From: Apium graveolens
Taxonomy: Eukaryota; Streptophyta; Magnoliopsida; Apiales; Apiaceae
Length of the DNA: 64,000 bases
Direction: 5' to 3'
NCBI RefSeq assembly: GCF_009905375.1
Contig: NW_027417467.1
Coordinates: 1-64,000, forward strand
The notes beneath the pieces are model-generated. The model was not told the origin of the DNA and did no database searches. It worked only from the letters and a program-made list of their open reading frames with translations. Position numbers and translations under genes: made by a program. This document shows, piece by piece, positions 1-9,616 of the stretch (its first letter is position 1; each line of letters opens with the position of its first letter).

Positions 1-1
1 T

Positions 2-1125
2 ACTGCTGATTCATCAAGGGGTACTGCTGCAAGGCCTCGGTTAACTGACAGAGTTGCGGAGGAGGAGTACACTAGGCTGTTGGGGAAGCCGATTCTGAAG
101 GAGAGGGGGTTTTTACCATCAGGGAGGGATGGTGAATTGTTGCCCATGATTGCAGAGAATGGGTGGATAGCTTTTTGTGAGTCACCCGAAGCAGTACCGA
201 TGAGTGTTGTTCGCGAGTTCTACGCGAACATGAAGGCTGAAAAGAATGGGTTTTCTGTAGTTCGTGGGCTGGCGGTTGATTATCATCCTACGGCGATTCA
301 CCGTGTGATTGGACAGCGAGAGAGGAAGCCCAATGAGGAGAACTGGAATGAAAAGACTGCTGAGGATTTCGACTTGGATTTGATTTATGTGACTCTCTGT
401 CGACCGGGCACAGTTTGGAACCGCAGTCCAGCCAATAATGAGTATCGTCACTTTCCGGCGATCACCATGAACAGGTATGCCCGTGCATGGAATGCATTTA
501 TATGTGCTAATATTTTGCCTTCTTTACATGCACATGAGGTCACAGTTGAGAGAGCACAGTTGTTGTGGGGAATTCTGAATGAGGAATACTATGTGGACCT
601 TGGTGAGTTTATCTACCAAGGAATTCTGAAGTTTTTGAGGGGAGCAAAGCATATGAACATCCCTTATGCATCCACGGTTACGAAGCTATGCCAAGCAGTA
701 GGAGTGAACTGGCCGGCTGATGAGCAGTTGCAGTTGCCAGCAGCTCCGATAGATTCTGGCACTCTGAATGGGAGCAGGAGTGGACCGGTGGTGAGCCTGA
801 GGAGCATGGGCTGGGTTATCGTCTTCCAGGAGGGCGTCCAGCACGAGGTGCTACTATGGCTAGGCCAGGGCGTGGTGAGGCTGGTTCTTCGAGAGCTCAG
901 GAGGGTGCTGGGATGGGTGATGCCTAGTATAGGAGGCTTTCACGGCGGATGGATGCTATGTATGAGACGCAGAGCAGGTTTGCTCAGGAGCTCACTCTTG
1001 CGTTAGGGACTGCTTTTCGAAGCCTTGGAGCTGATATCCAGTGGCCAGTTTTTGGTGAGGACTCTGCATACCCGCCGCCTGATACTCCACCCACTGAGGG
1101 TGATGATGATGATGACTCCGAGTAG
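2..1125 (+). pseudogene. Broken 3' ORF of a Ty3/gypsy element (putative plant transposon protein family)
   Basis: The frame is open from base 2, so the true start is left of the window; the TTG near base 80 is only an internal codon. The readable protein includes segments such as GWIAFCESPEAVPMSVVREF and YRHFPAITMNRYARAWNAF, which I recognise as the plant 'putative plant transposon protein' domain found in Athila/Tat-like retroelements, where it lies between pol and the 3' LTR. Its biochemical role is not known to me. Around 765-785 the sensible reading shifts to another frame (EWTGGEPEEHGLGYRLPGG), which runs to an acidic tail DDDDDSE and TAG at 1123-1125. That second frame has an internal TAG at 925-927. 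The gene therefore carries at least one frameshift and one nonsense codon. The continuation of the first frame to 1006 is a shadow. Confidence 0.75.
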
Positions 1126-1151
1126 GTATACCATGTGTTCCTTTCTACTAC

Positions 1152-1190
1152 CTTCACTGGGGACAGTGAAGATTTTAAGTTTGGGGGTGG
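1152..1190 (+). promoter_or_regulatory. Upstream hairpin plus PPT-like tract (second copy of the PPT module)
   Basis: Arms CTTCACTG (1152-1159) and CAGTGAAG (1164-1171) pair perfectly around the loop GGGA. A 5 nt spacer ATTTT follows, then AAGTTTGGGGGTGG (1177-1190). The module at 2228-2265 has the same layout but a different stem sequence. It starts 26 nt after the ORF stop. By position it cannot be the 3' LTR PPT. It could be an upstream (central-type) plus-strand primer or the relic of a duplication; the sequence alone does not decide. Confidence 0.55.
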
Positions 1191-1626
1191 TAGTTAAGGA
1201 ATATTTTGTGTGTGTCATATAGCTGCATATTCATGATAGTTAGTTCATATAGTTGCATAATTTTTGCCATATAGTTTTTTTTATATAGCTTTATTTGTTT
1301 GTCATATCATATAGCTCATGCATATACCATGATCCCTTTTGTAATGATTTATCGACTGAATTGTGATATTGATGCGAGTGTAGTGATAGCATTAAAGTGA
1401 TATTAAGTTGTGTACGTTGATATGCATGCTAGAAGCACTTGTATTTTCACTAAGTCTTAGAGAATGCTTAAGGGCTAGATTGTTGTTATGATCTGATTAT
1501 TTTCGAGGATAATCTATTTATTATGCTTAGAATTTGATAATAGGTTCTTAGTGGTAAAGGCATGAAAAAAGAAAAAAAAATGGAGTAAAAATGAAATTTG
1601 TTGCTAGTTGTGGCTAGGCGTCAAAT

Positions 1627-1698
1627 GGCTAGTAGCCGGCTCGCATGTTATGCGAGTAGTCTAGGTTTGAGCAAGATGGAACGAAACGCACTTGCTCA
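1627..1698 (+). other. Cluster of three small hairpins in the gypsy 3' tail
   Basis: Three consecutive inverted repeats: GGCT/AGCC (1627-1637, loop AGT); CTCGCAT (1640-1646) / ATGCGAG (1650-1656) with loop GTT; TGAGCAAG (1668-1675) / CTTGCTCA (1691-1698) with a 15 nt loop. The last two are perfect. The purpose is unknown; an RNA structure in the genomic transcript is the simplest reading. Confidence 0.45.
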
Positions 1699-2227
1699 GA
1701 AAAAAAAAAATTGCATAATTGATCAAGAGTGGGCTCTTTGGTATTCGAGTTATTAAGTTCTTAGGGGACTTTGTGCCTAGTGACCTAAGGCTTTTAGAGT
1801 CTGGGATCCGCTAACCTAACGCTCGTTACATGGATACCATTGTATAAGTCTTTTGTGGACCTCACTCATTGCACGGTCAAATAAGCATTTGAGTTGTAAA
1901 TAAAAAGCACGATTCCGTAGTAAGCTCCAGAGTTCTTGTAGTGTTGTATATCACTTTGTGCCTAGAATTTTTATTCTTTGTATAATCGTAGGATTGCCTT
2001 GAGGATAGTCTAGTCATAGTAATTGGTCTAGTTCCGAAGCATATCTGTTAAGCATTTGCACACACCACGTTTCTGGCTGTATGTCCGTTTGCATGAGTTT
2101 ATTGATCTTTAGTGTCTAACTGCATTCGTTGAGACGTGACAATTTGGTTGGTTAATTGTAGTAAGGGGGATCGTTGTATTTTCATATAGATTGCATTCAT
2201 GCATATTTTTATTTATTTTGAGTCTGT

Positions 2228-2265
2228 GATGCTTGAGGACAAGCATCGATTTAAGTTTGGGGGTG
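2228..2265 (+). promoter_or_regulatory. Hairpin and polypurine tract of the 3' LTR
   Basis: Arms GATGCTTG (2228-2235) and CAAGCATC (2240-2247) pair perfectly around AGGA. The spacer GATTT follows, then AAGTTTGGGGGTG (2253-2265) directly before the LTR. The purine-rich tract next to an LTR starting TG is the expected plus-strand primer for reverse transcription. If the LTR starts at TGTGATA instead, the boundary moves 2 bp left. Confidence 0.8.
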
Positions 2266-2510
2266 TGATAAGTGGCATTTTATACCACTTAGAACGTCTT
2301 AAAATGGCTTAAATTGGTGTCTTGCAATCAAGAATTTTGTGTATTTGATGCGTTTTTCTAGTGTTTATGCATTTCAGGGTATTAGTTGCATTTCGGAGGA
2401 GGAATCATCAAGAATAAGCCTTGGCATGTGTTCACCATTGCGAGAGGAAAAGAACGGGCAGATTACGGCGAAGAAACGGAGCAAACCTGGAATTTTTCCA
2501 GTAGGGTCCT

Positions 2511-2586
2511 GCGCGCCCGCGCAGCAATGCTGAGCGGCCGCGCAACAGCCTTGCGCGCCAGCGCAGAAATGCTGAGCGGCCGCGCA
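2511..2586 (+). repeat. GC-rich tandem repeat inside the gypsy LTR
   Basis: Two 34 bp copies, 2511-2544 and 2553-2586, at a 42 bp period and differing at two positions. Each holds GCGCGCC at its start and GAGCGGCCGCGCA at its end. The block is strikingly GC-rich and CpG-dense in an AT-rich LTR. It lies about 90-160 bp upstream of the TATA-like box, so it may belong to the promoter, which is inference. Confidence 0.6.
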
Positions 2587-2671
2587 GGGTCGGGGAAAAG
2601 GATAAATTATTTTAGACTTCTACTTCTGTTTGGCTTCCAACTTCTATGTAATCTGAGTTTTATGGGACTAT

Positions 2672-2680
2672 TATATAAGT
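2672..2680 (+). promoter_or_regulatory. Probable TATA box of the gypsy LTR
   Basis: TATATAAG follows a GC-rich block and precedes the R-like part of the LTR. The position in the first third of the LTR is plausible for the U3 promoter. No transcript evidence. Confidence 0.4.
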
Positions 2681-3725
2681 AGATTTGAGACGTTTTCATA
2701 GAGAATAAGAAGGAGATTATGTTTTAGATTGTGTTTGGTGCAAGAAGCAAAGGAGATAAGGAAGAAGACCGATTTAGCACACTGCAGCGAAGGGGAAGCA
2801 TATATTCTTGTGATTCTTGTTTCGTTGTAACGTTGGATGCTAGTTTTCTTGCTTTGACTTATTTACTCTTGTGACGTACTCTGTTTTAATATAATTAGTT
2901 TAGTTATTATTTTCTTGTGTTGTTTATCATGATTTTATATGAACCCATGATGGCGATAAGTTCTATTATGGGCTAATCGTGATCATGGGGTTGCAACGGA
3001 TTTATTATGGAATTCTTTAGTTAATTGTTTAATACTTTAGTGTGTGATGATTGCATGATATCTAGTATTGGTTGTGCGTATTCGTCTTATGTGCGTCGCG
3101 AACATATAAGATAGGGTGTTAATCTCTTGTGAAGCGACGGTGGATCTTGAGATTTAGAACTTGCCATGCTAGCATAGGTTCATGTACGTTGTGCATGATT
3201 AGTGGGTAACTCTAACAGTTTTATTTGCCCTATGTAATCAAAAGGAATAACTTGTGCTTAAATCGTTGTGTTGTCAATTTCTGTAGACATATAGGAACTC
3301 AACATAATTGATGACTATTCAACTTCTATCTTAATTGTGGATGCTTGGTAGAATGGTATTAGTACAATGAAAGTTGGCTTTTATAAGTTTCATTTTATTC
3401 GATTAATATCATCACTGTCACATGCTAAAGGTAATAACAATGGCTATAGAAGGAAGTAATAATGAAGTTGTGATCTCATGAGTGTTTTATTATTGATAAA
3501 TTGAAGTGTTAGTTAAGTGGTTAATTAAGTAGTTAATTATAGTTAATATTTAATCAACAATTTTAAGTGTTATCTTAACATTGAGAAGTAATCATACATT
3601 GGTGAGTGAGTTTAATTAGACAATAACTTAGTCTGAGTCTCTGAGGGAACGAACTAGAAAGTATTCTATATTACTTGCGAACGCGTATACTTGCGTGAAT
3701 ATTAGTGCATAATTTCGCCCTAACA

Positions 3726-3730
3726 GTACC
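3726..3730. other. Candidate target-site duplication GTACC (right copy)
   Basis: These five bases directly follow the gypsy LTR and match the satellite phase AGTGGTACCAAGAGG. Ty3/gypsy integrases make 5 bp duplications, so the unseen left end of the element should be preceded by GTACC within satellite. Confidence 0.45.
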
Positions 3731-4517
3731 AACAGGTGGTAAAAGGTAATCAAATTGAATATATAATTTTCACATGTATATTGTACTAATATATGATGGC
3801 AAGTGATCTTATAGGGTGCAAAATCACTCTAATATGGTGTAACTTTACTTACAAGGTTGATTAGAGCCAATATGTGGCCCAAAATTGACTCGTATAAAAG
3901 TGGAACCGAGAGGAGGTAAAAGGATGTCAAATTGGATGTTTATGATGTTTACATGTTAATAGTACTAATATATGGTGGCAAGTGACTTTTATAGGGTGCA
4001 AAATCACTCTAATATGGTGTAAAGTGACTTACAAGGTTGATTAGCGCCAAAATGTGGCCCAAAATTGACTCGAATAAAAGTGGTAACAAGAGTTGGTAAA
4101 AGGATGTCAAATTGGACGTATATGATGTTTACATATTAGTTGTACTAATATATGGTGTCAAGTGACTCTTATAGGGTGCAAAATCACTCTAATATGATGT
4201 AAAGTGACTTACAAGGTTGATTAGAGCCAAAATGTGGCCCAAAATTAACTCGTATAAAGTGGTACCAAGAGGTGGTAAAAGGTAATCAAATTGAATGTAT
4301 AATTTTTACATGTCAATTGTACTAATATATGGTGACAAGTGACTCTTATAGGGTGCAAAATCACTTTAATATGGTGTAAATTTAGTTACATGGTTGATTA
4401 GAGCCAAAATGTGGCCCAAAATTGATTCGTATAAAAGTGGTACCGAGAGGAGGTAAAAGGATGTCAAATTGGATGTATATGATGTTTACATGTTAATAGT
4501 ACTAATATATGGTGGCA

Positions 4518-4544
4518 AGTGATTTTATAGGGTGCAAAATCACT
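4518..4544. repeat. Dyad symmetry in a satellite monomer variant (example)
   Basis: AGTGATTTT and AAAATCACT form perfect 9 bp arms around ATAGGGTGC. Most monomers carry AGTGACTCTTATAGGG instead and keep only a partial dyad. The perfect version recurs once per several monomers, for example near 7730, 17477, 25120, 30305, 33965 and 45738. Confidence 0.6.
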
Positions 4545-5409
4545 CTAATATGGTGTAAAGTGATTTACAAGGTTGATTAGAGCCAAAATGTTGCCCAAAA
4601 TTGACTCGAATAAAAGTGGTACCAAGAGTTGGTAAAAGGATGTCAAATTGGACGTATACGATGTTTACATGTTAATTGTACTAATATATGGTGGCAAGTG
4701 ACTCTTATAGGGTGTAAGATTACTCTAATTTTGTGTAAAGTGAGTAATATGGTTGATTAGAGCCAAAATGTGGCCCAAAATTGACTCGTATAAAGTGGTA
4801 CCAAGAGGTGGTAAAAGGTAATCAAATTGGACGTATATGATGTTTACATGTTAATTGTACTAATATATGGTGACAAATGACTTTTATAGGGTGCAAAATC
4901 ACTCTAATATGGTGTAAAGTGACTTACAAGGTTGATTAGAGCTAAAATGTGGCCCAAAATTAACTCGTATAAAGTGGTACCAAGAGGTGGTAAAAGGTAA
5001 TCCAATTGAATATATAATTTTTACATGTTAATTGTACTAATATATGGTGTCAAGTGACTCTTATAGGGTGCAAAATCACTCTAATATGGTGTAAATTTAG
5101 TTACAAGGTTGATTAGAGCCAAAATATGGCCCAAAATTGACTCATATAAAAGTGGTACCGAAAGGAGGTAAAAGGATGTCAAATTGTTTGTATATGATAT
5201 TTACATGTTAATTGTACTAATATATGGTGTCAAGTGACTCTTATAGGGTGCAAAATCACTCTAATATGGTGTAAAGTGAATTACAAAGTTGATTAGAGCC
5301 AAAATGTGGCCCAAAATTGACTCGAATAAAAGTGGTAACAAGAGTTGGTAAAAGGATGTCAAATTGGACGTATATGATGTTTACATGTTAATTGTACTAA
5401 TATATGGTG

Positions 5410-5494
5410 GAAAGTGACTCAAAATATGGTGACAAGTTAATGTTAATAGTACTAGTATATGATGTTTACATGTTAATTCTACTAATATATGGTG
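5410..5494. repeat. 85 bp partial monomer (type example)
   Basis: Here a monomer breaks off after AAGTGACTC and runs into AAAATATGGTGACAAGTTAA, so two CTAATATATGG landmarks are only 85 bp apart. The same junction occurs at 16311, 18367, 20423, 21921, 22803, 26010, 29142, 31194, 43420, 46628, 49935, 51276, 53513, 55388, 57706, 60118 and 62530. It is what makes most HOR units half-integer in monomers. Confidence 0.85.
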
Positions 5495-6300
5495 ACAAGT
5501 GACTCTTATAGGGTGCAAAATCACTCTAATATGGTGTAAATTTAGTCACAAGGTTGATTAGAGCCAAAATATGGCCCAAAATTGGCTCGTATAAAAGTGG
5601 TACCGAAAGGAGGTAAAAGGATGCCAAATTGGATGTATATGATGTTGACATGTTAATAGTACTAATATATGGTGGCAAGTGACTCTTATAGGGTGCAAAA
5701 TCACTCTAATATGGTGTAAAGTGACTTACAAGGGTAGTTAGAGCTAAAATGAGGCCCAAAATTTACTTGTATAAAAGTGGTACTAAAAGGAGGTAAAGAA
5801 TGTTAAATTGGATGTATATTATGTTTACATGTTAATTGTACAAATATATGGCGGCAAGTAACTATTATAGGTTGCAAAATCACTCTAATATGGTGTAAAG
5901 TGAATTACAAAGTTTATTAGAGCCAAAATGTGGCCCAAATATGACTCGTATAAAACTGGTACCAAGAGGTGGTAAAAAGATGTCAAATTGGATGTATATG
6001 AGGTTTACATGTTAATTGTACTAATATGTGTTGAAATGTGACTCTTATAGGGTGCAAAATCACCCTAATATGGTGTAAAGTGAATTACAAAGTTTATTAG
6101 AGCCAAAATATGGCCCAAATTTGACTCGTAGAAAAGTGGTACCAAGTGGAGGTAAAAGGATGTCAAATTGGATGTATATGATGTTTACATGTTCATTGTA
6201 CTAATATAAGGTGTCAAGTGACTCTTATAGAGTGCACATCACTCTAATATGGTGTAAGGTGACTTACAAGGTTGATTAGAGCCAAATAGTGCCAAAAATT

Positions 6301-6380
6301 GACTCGTATAAAAGGGGTACCAAGAGTTGGTGTAAGGTGACTTACAAGGTTGATTAGCGCCAAAATGTGGCCCAAAATTG
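6301..6380. repeat. 79 bp partial monomer (type example)
   Basis: GACTCGTATAAAAGGGGTACC runs through GAGTTGGTGTAAGGTGAC to the next GACTCGAATAAAAG after about 79 bp, skipping the second half of a monomer. Similar junctions lie near 21310, 21760, 22650, 23700, 26910, 27890 and 44320. A distinct truncation from the 85 bp type, and linked to the GCGCC variant that follows it. Confidence 0.75.
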
Positions 6381-7806
6381 ACTCGAATAAAAGTGGTAAC
6401 AAGAGTTGGTAAAAGGATGTCAAATTGGACGTATATGATGTTTACATGTTAATTGTACTAATATATGGTGACAAGTGACTCATATAGGGTGCAAAATCAC
6501 TCTAATATGTGGTAAATTTAGTTACAAGGTTGATTAGAGCCAAAATATGGCCCAAAATTGACTCGTATAAAAGTGGTACCGAAAGGAGGTAAAAGGATGT
6601 CAAATTGGATGTATATGATGCTGACATGTTAATAGTACTAATATATGGTGGCAAGTGACTTTTATAGGGTGCAAAATCACTCTAATATGGTGTAAAGTGA
6701 CTTACAAGGTTGATTAGGGCCAAAATGTGGCCCTAAATTGACTCGAATAAAAGTGGTAACAAGAGTTGGTAAAAGGATGTCAAATTGGACGTATAAGATG
6801 TTTACATGTTAATTGTACTAATATATGGTGGAAAGTGGCCCTTATAGGGTGTAAAATCACTTTAATATGGTGTAAAGTGAGTAACAAGGTTGATTAGAGC
6901 CAAAATGTGGCCCAAAATTAACTCGTATAAAGTGGTACCAAGAGGTGGTAAAAGGTAATCAAATTGAATATATAATTTTCACATGTATATTGTACTAATA
7001 TATGATGGCAAGTGATCTTATAGGGTGCAAAATCACTCTAATATGGTGTAAATTTACTTACAAGGTTGATTAGAGCCAATATGTGGCCCAAAATTGACTC
7101 GTATAAAAGTGGAACCGAGAGGAGGTAAAAGGATGTCAAATTGGATGTTTATGATGTTTACATGTTAATAGTACTAATATATGGTGGCAAGTGACTTTTA
7201 TAGGGTGCAAAATCACTCTAATATGGTAAAAAGTGACATACAAGGTTGATTAGCGCTAAAATGTGGCCCAAAATTGACTCGAATAAAAGTGGTAACAAGA
7301 GTTGGTAAAAGGATGTCAAATTGGACGTATATGATGTTTACATGTTAATTGTACTAATATATGGTGTCAAGTGACTCTTATAGGGTGCAAAATCACTCTA
7401 ATATGGTGTAAAGTGACTTACAAGGTTGATTTGAGCCAAAATGTGGCCCAAAATTAACTCGTATAAAGTGGTACCAAGAGGTGGTAAAAGGTAATCAAAT
7501 TGAATATATAATTTTTACATGTTAATTGTACTAATATATGGTGACAAGTGACTCTTATAGAGTGCAAAATCACTCTAATATGGTGTAAATTTAATTACAA
7601 GGTTGATTAGAGCCAAAATGTGGCCCAAAATTGATTCATATAAAAGTGGTACCGAGAGGAGGTAAAAGGATGTCAAATTGGATGTATGTGATGTTTACAT
7701 GTTAATAGTACTAATATATGGTGGCAAGTGATTTTATAGGGTGCAAAATCACTCTAATATGGTGTAAAGTGATTTACAAGGTTGATTAGAGCCAAAATGT
7801 TGCCCA

Positions 7807-7811
7807 AAATT
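7807..7811. other. Target-site duplication AAATT, left copy
   Basis: AAATT precedes the TG of the 5' LTR and is repeated at 15499-15503. Removing the element and one copy restores the normal satellite phase GCCCAAAATTGACTCG. Confidence 0.95.
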
Positions 7812-9163
7812 TGAAAGGAATATGTCCTAAGTCCAATCAGGTATTAGGATTTAGGAATAAGTCTTTATGTAATCTGTTTTGATTTCATTGATATTAATAA
7901 AGACTTGTTTTGTTTTTATTACGGGCTTTATCTATTTAAGTGTTTAAATAAGATATACCACAGTTTAGAGTAAAGCTTTTTATGGATTATGATGAGATCA
8001 TAAAGTGAGACCTAAAAAGATGATAACTCTAAACTTAAATAGTTCCTGATCATAGGATTACTAATTGGTAATTAATAATCCGCAAAGATCGGTACATACT
8101 ATGCTTGCTTCATTATGAAGGAAGCGAATGTTCAAGGCTGATCCACTTATACTAGTTCAGGAATCTCTGGCCAGAGTAAATGAAATTAGAAAGGAGTTTC
8201 TAATTTGCATAGAACTACGCATAGTAAATGGTAAGCAAAGTGACTGAATTAGATAGGATTGACAAGAGATCCATGCCTTGTATTTAATCGGGACATTGTA
8301 GGGTAGAAGGAGTTTATTGTACGGTAACTATTCAATGACAGGTTCTTGGTATTCTAAGCAGTGAATTCATATTATCCGGATAGTCGCGATATGTTGAGAA
8401 ACATCACTCACGATGTAGAATAAATGTGATTAATTAATTAATCATATTTAATAAATTAGAGAATTTATATAAATAATGATAAAATAGTTTTATTATTATT
8501 TATTTCTACTACCGGCTTAATATTGAACCTACAGGGTCACACCATAAAAAGAGAATGATTTAATGGTGGAGGAATTAATTAATAATGGCTAATAATTATT
8601 TATTTATGAAATAAATAATTAATTGGCAAATTTAATAATTGATTAAATGAGATTTAATTGATTATAAATTAATTAAGAAAAGTTCTTAATATTATTAATT
8701 AAAGGATTTAATTTTTGAAAATTAAATCAAGAGAGAGAATTATTTCTAAAGTGTTTAGAAAAAGGATTAATGATTAAAAGGTGTTTTAATTATTAATGAG
8801 AATAATAAATGGGATAATAATAATATTTATGGGAAAATTTCAGCTGAAAATTTTGCCTATAAATACACTATTATAGACCATATGTTATTCTAACGCACAT
8901 CGAACCCGAAAACCCAAAAAGTTTGGAAAACCCAATTCTCTCCACCTCCTTCCTCCTCCTTAACATCGTTTTCTTGGTGGATACCGGTGGAGTGCTTCAC
9001 ACTTGAGGAGCAACTGCTAAGGATCTCTGATCGTTGTCTCCGAATTATTTTAAAAGGTTAGATTCGATCCCTCGAATTTTTATTCACGATTTATATGCTT
9101 TTATTTGGATTTTGTATGTGTAAAAGTGTTTTACCATGCCCCCGCTGTGTTAAAAATCCAACA
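7812..9163 (+). mobile_element. 5' LTR of the copia element
   Basis: 1352 bp, TGAAAGGAATATG to AAATCCAACA. It has a TATA box at 8858-8865 and a perfect 12 bp palindrome CTCTGGCCAGAG at 8165-8176. A near-palindrome centred on CAGCTG lies just upstream of the TATA box (about 8834-8854). It lacks a 318 bp segment present in the 3' LTR; the junction is at GAAGGA near 8116. Confidence 0.95.
8858..8865 (+). promoter_or_regulatory. TATA box of the copia 5' LTR
   Basis: TATAAATA, preceded by an inverted repeat around CAGCTG. The same box lies at 15193 in the 3' LTR. Transcription would start about 30 bp downstream and read the element on the plus strand. Confidence 0.65.
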
Positions 9164-9164
9164 A

Positions 9165-9176
9165 TGGTATCAGAGC
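9165..9176 (+). promoter_or_regulatory. Primer binding site (initiator Met-tRNA)
   Basis: TGGTATCAGAGC begins one base after the 5' LTR end. It is complementary to the 3' end of plant initiator Met-tRNA, the standard minus-strand primer of plant copia elements. Confidence 0.95.
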
Positions 9177-9616
9177 ATAGGTTGTATGCATATAAATCTG
9201 TGGTAAAAATTTCAGAATTTTATGTGCTTGTATGAATTAATTATGATTTTTACAAGTTATATCATGGATTAATTTTGTCTGATGAGAAATCGTTTCTCAG
9301 AATAATTTTGAATGTTGATCTGGGTTCTACAAGTGTTGTAGATCGTCTGGGTATTTTTTTCATAATTTTATGATGTATAGATTTTTTATTATGAATTTTT
9401 GAAGTTGTTTCAATTAAATTCTTAATTAAATAAAGATATATAAATAATTATATATATATATATATATGAATTGTATGTATGTATATATCTGTCATCTACT
9501 TGCTGTACTGCTGCTGTGAGTTGCACGGAGAAAGTCAGGAACAGGACTGACAGGCACGGAAATCGATGCGAGAAAAAAAAAAATTCTGTCGGCTGCTGAA
9601 AAAAAAAAATATAGGG

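Larger units (their letters stand above)
1126..2227 (+). other. 3' non-coding tail of the gypsy element
   Basis: About 1.1 kb between the stop of the broken ORF and the hairpin next to the PPT. No coding frame is supported. The stretch 1215-1330 is AT-rich and repeats the short motif CATATAG(C/T) several times. Homopurine runs occur near 1563-1580 and 1699-1710. Two structured spots inside it are listed separately. Long non-coding regions upstream of the 3' LTR are usual in this element class. Confidence 0.6.
1..3725 (+). mobile_element. 3' part of a Ty3/gypsy (Athila/Tat-type) LTR retrotransposon
   Basis: The order is a plant-specific 3' ORF (broken), a non-coding tail, a polypurine tract and an LTR that opens TGATAAGTGG and closes CCCTAACA. 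The next base is satellite sequence in register with the rest of the array, so the element most likely inserted into the satellite. The gag-pol part and the 5' LTR lie outside the window to the left. The Athila/Tat assignment rests on the PPT (AAGTTTGGGGGTG), the LTR start, the length of the 3' non-coding region and the extra 3' ORF. No reverse transcriptase is visible to confirm the lineage. Confidence 0.85.
2266..3725 (+). mobile_element. 3' LTR of the gypsy element
   Basis: 1460 bp, starting TGATAAGTGG after the PPT and ending GCCCTAACA, after which satellite begins (GTACC then the usual AGGTGGTAAAAGG). It contains a GC-rich tandem block, a TATA-like box at 2672-2680 and an AT-rich 3' half. 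Short ORFs inside it are not supported as genes. The matching 5' LTR is outside the window, so the insertion cannot be dated from LTR divergence here. Confidence 0.85.
3771..6979. repeat. Satellite HOR, 3209 bp unit, copy 1
   Basis: The diagnostic variant CACATGTATATTGTAC occurs at 3771 and again at 6980, 3209 bp apart. A second diagnostic point, the 85 bp partial monomer at 5410, recurs at 16311; after removing the 7692 bp retrotransposon insertion (with one TSD) that is again exactly 3209 bp. The unit equals about 18 monomer lengths: 17 full monomers plus two partial ones (near 5410 and near 6300-6380). Confidence 0.85.
3726..7811. repeat. Satellite array, segment 1 (about 179 bp monomer)
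   Basis: Head-to-tail monomers of 177-182 bp, about 23 in all. Landmarks in each monomer, in order: CTAATATATGGTG, CAAGTGACTCTTATAGGGTGC, AAAATCACTCTAATATGG, AAGGTTGATTAGAGCC, CCCAAAATTGACTCG, AAAGTGGTACC and GATGTCAAATTGGA. The landmark ATAGGGTGC recurs at 3811, 3991 and 4171 (180 bp steps), then at steps of 177-180 bp. The sequence is AT-rich and has no credible ORF. The 3771-6979 part is a 3209 bp HOR unit. Nothing else is seen in the segment. Confidence 0.97.

Noticed and set aside
1003..1222. Short frames on both strands around the gypsy ORF end
   Set aside because: They are shadows of the second frame of the broken 3' ORF, which ends at 1125.
2339..2682. Overlapping 64- and 98-codon frames in the gypsy LTR
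   Set aside because: They cross the GC-rich tandem block and the TATA-like box; no conserved domain, and LTRs of this class are not coding.
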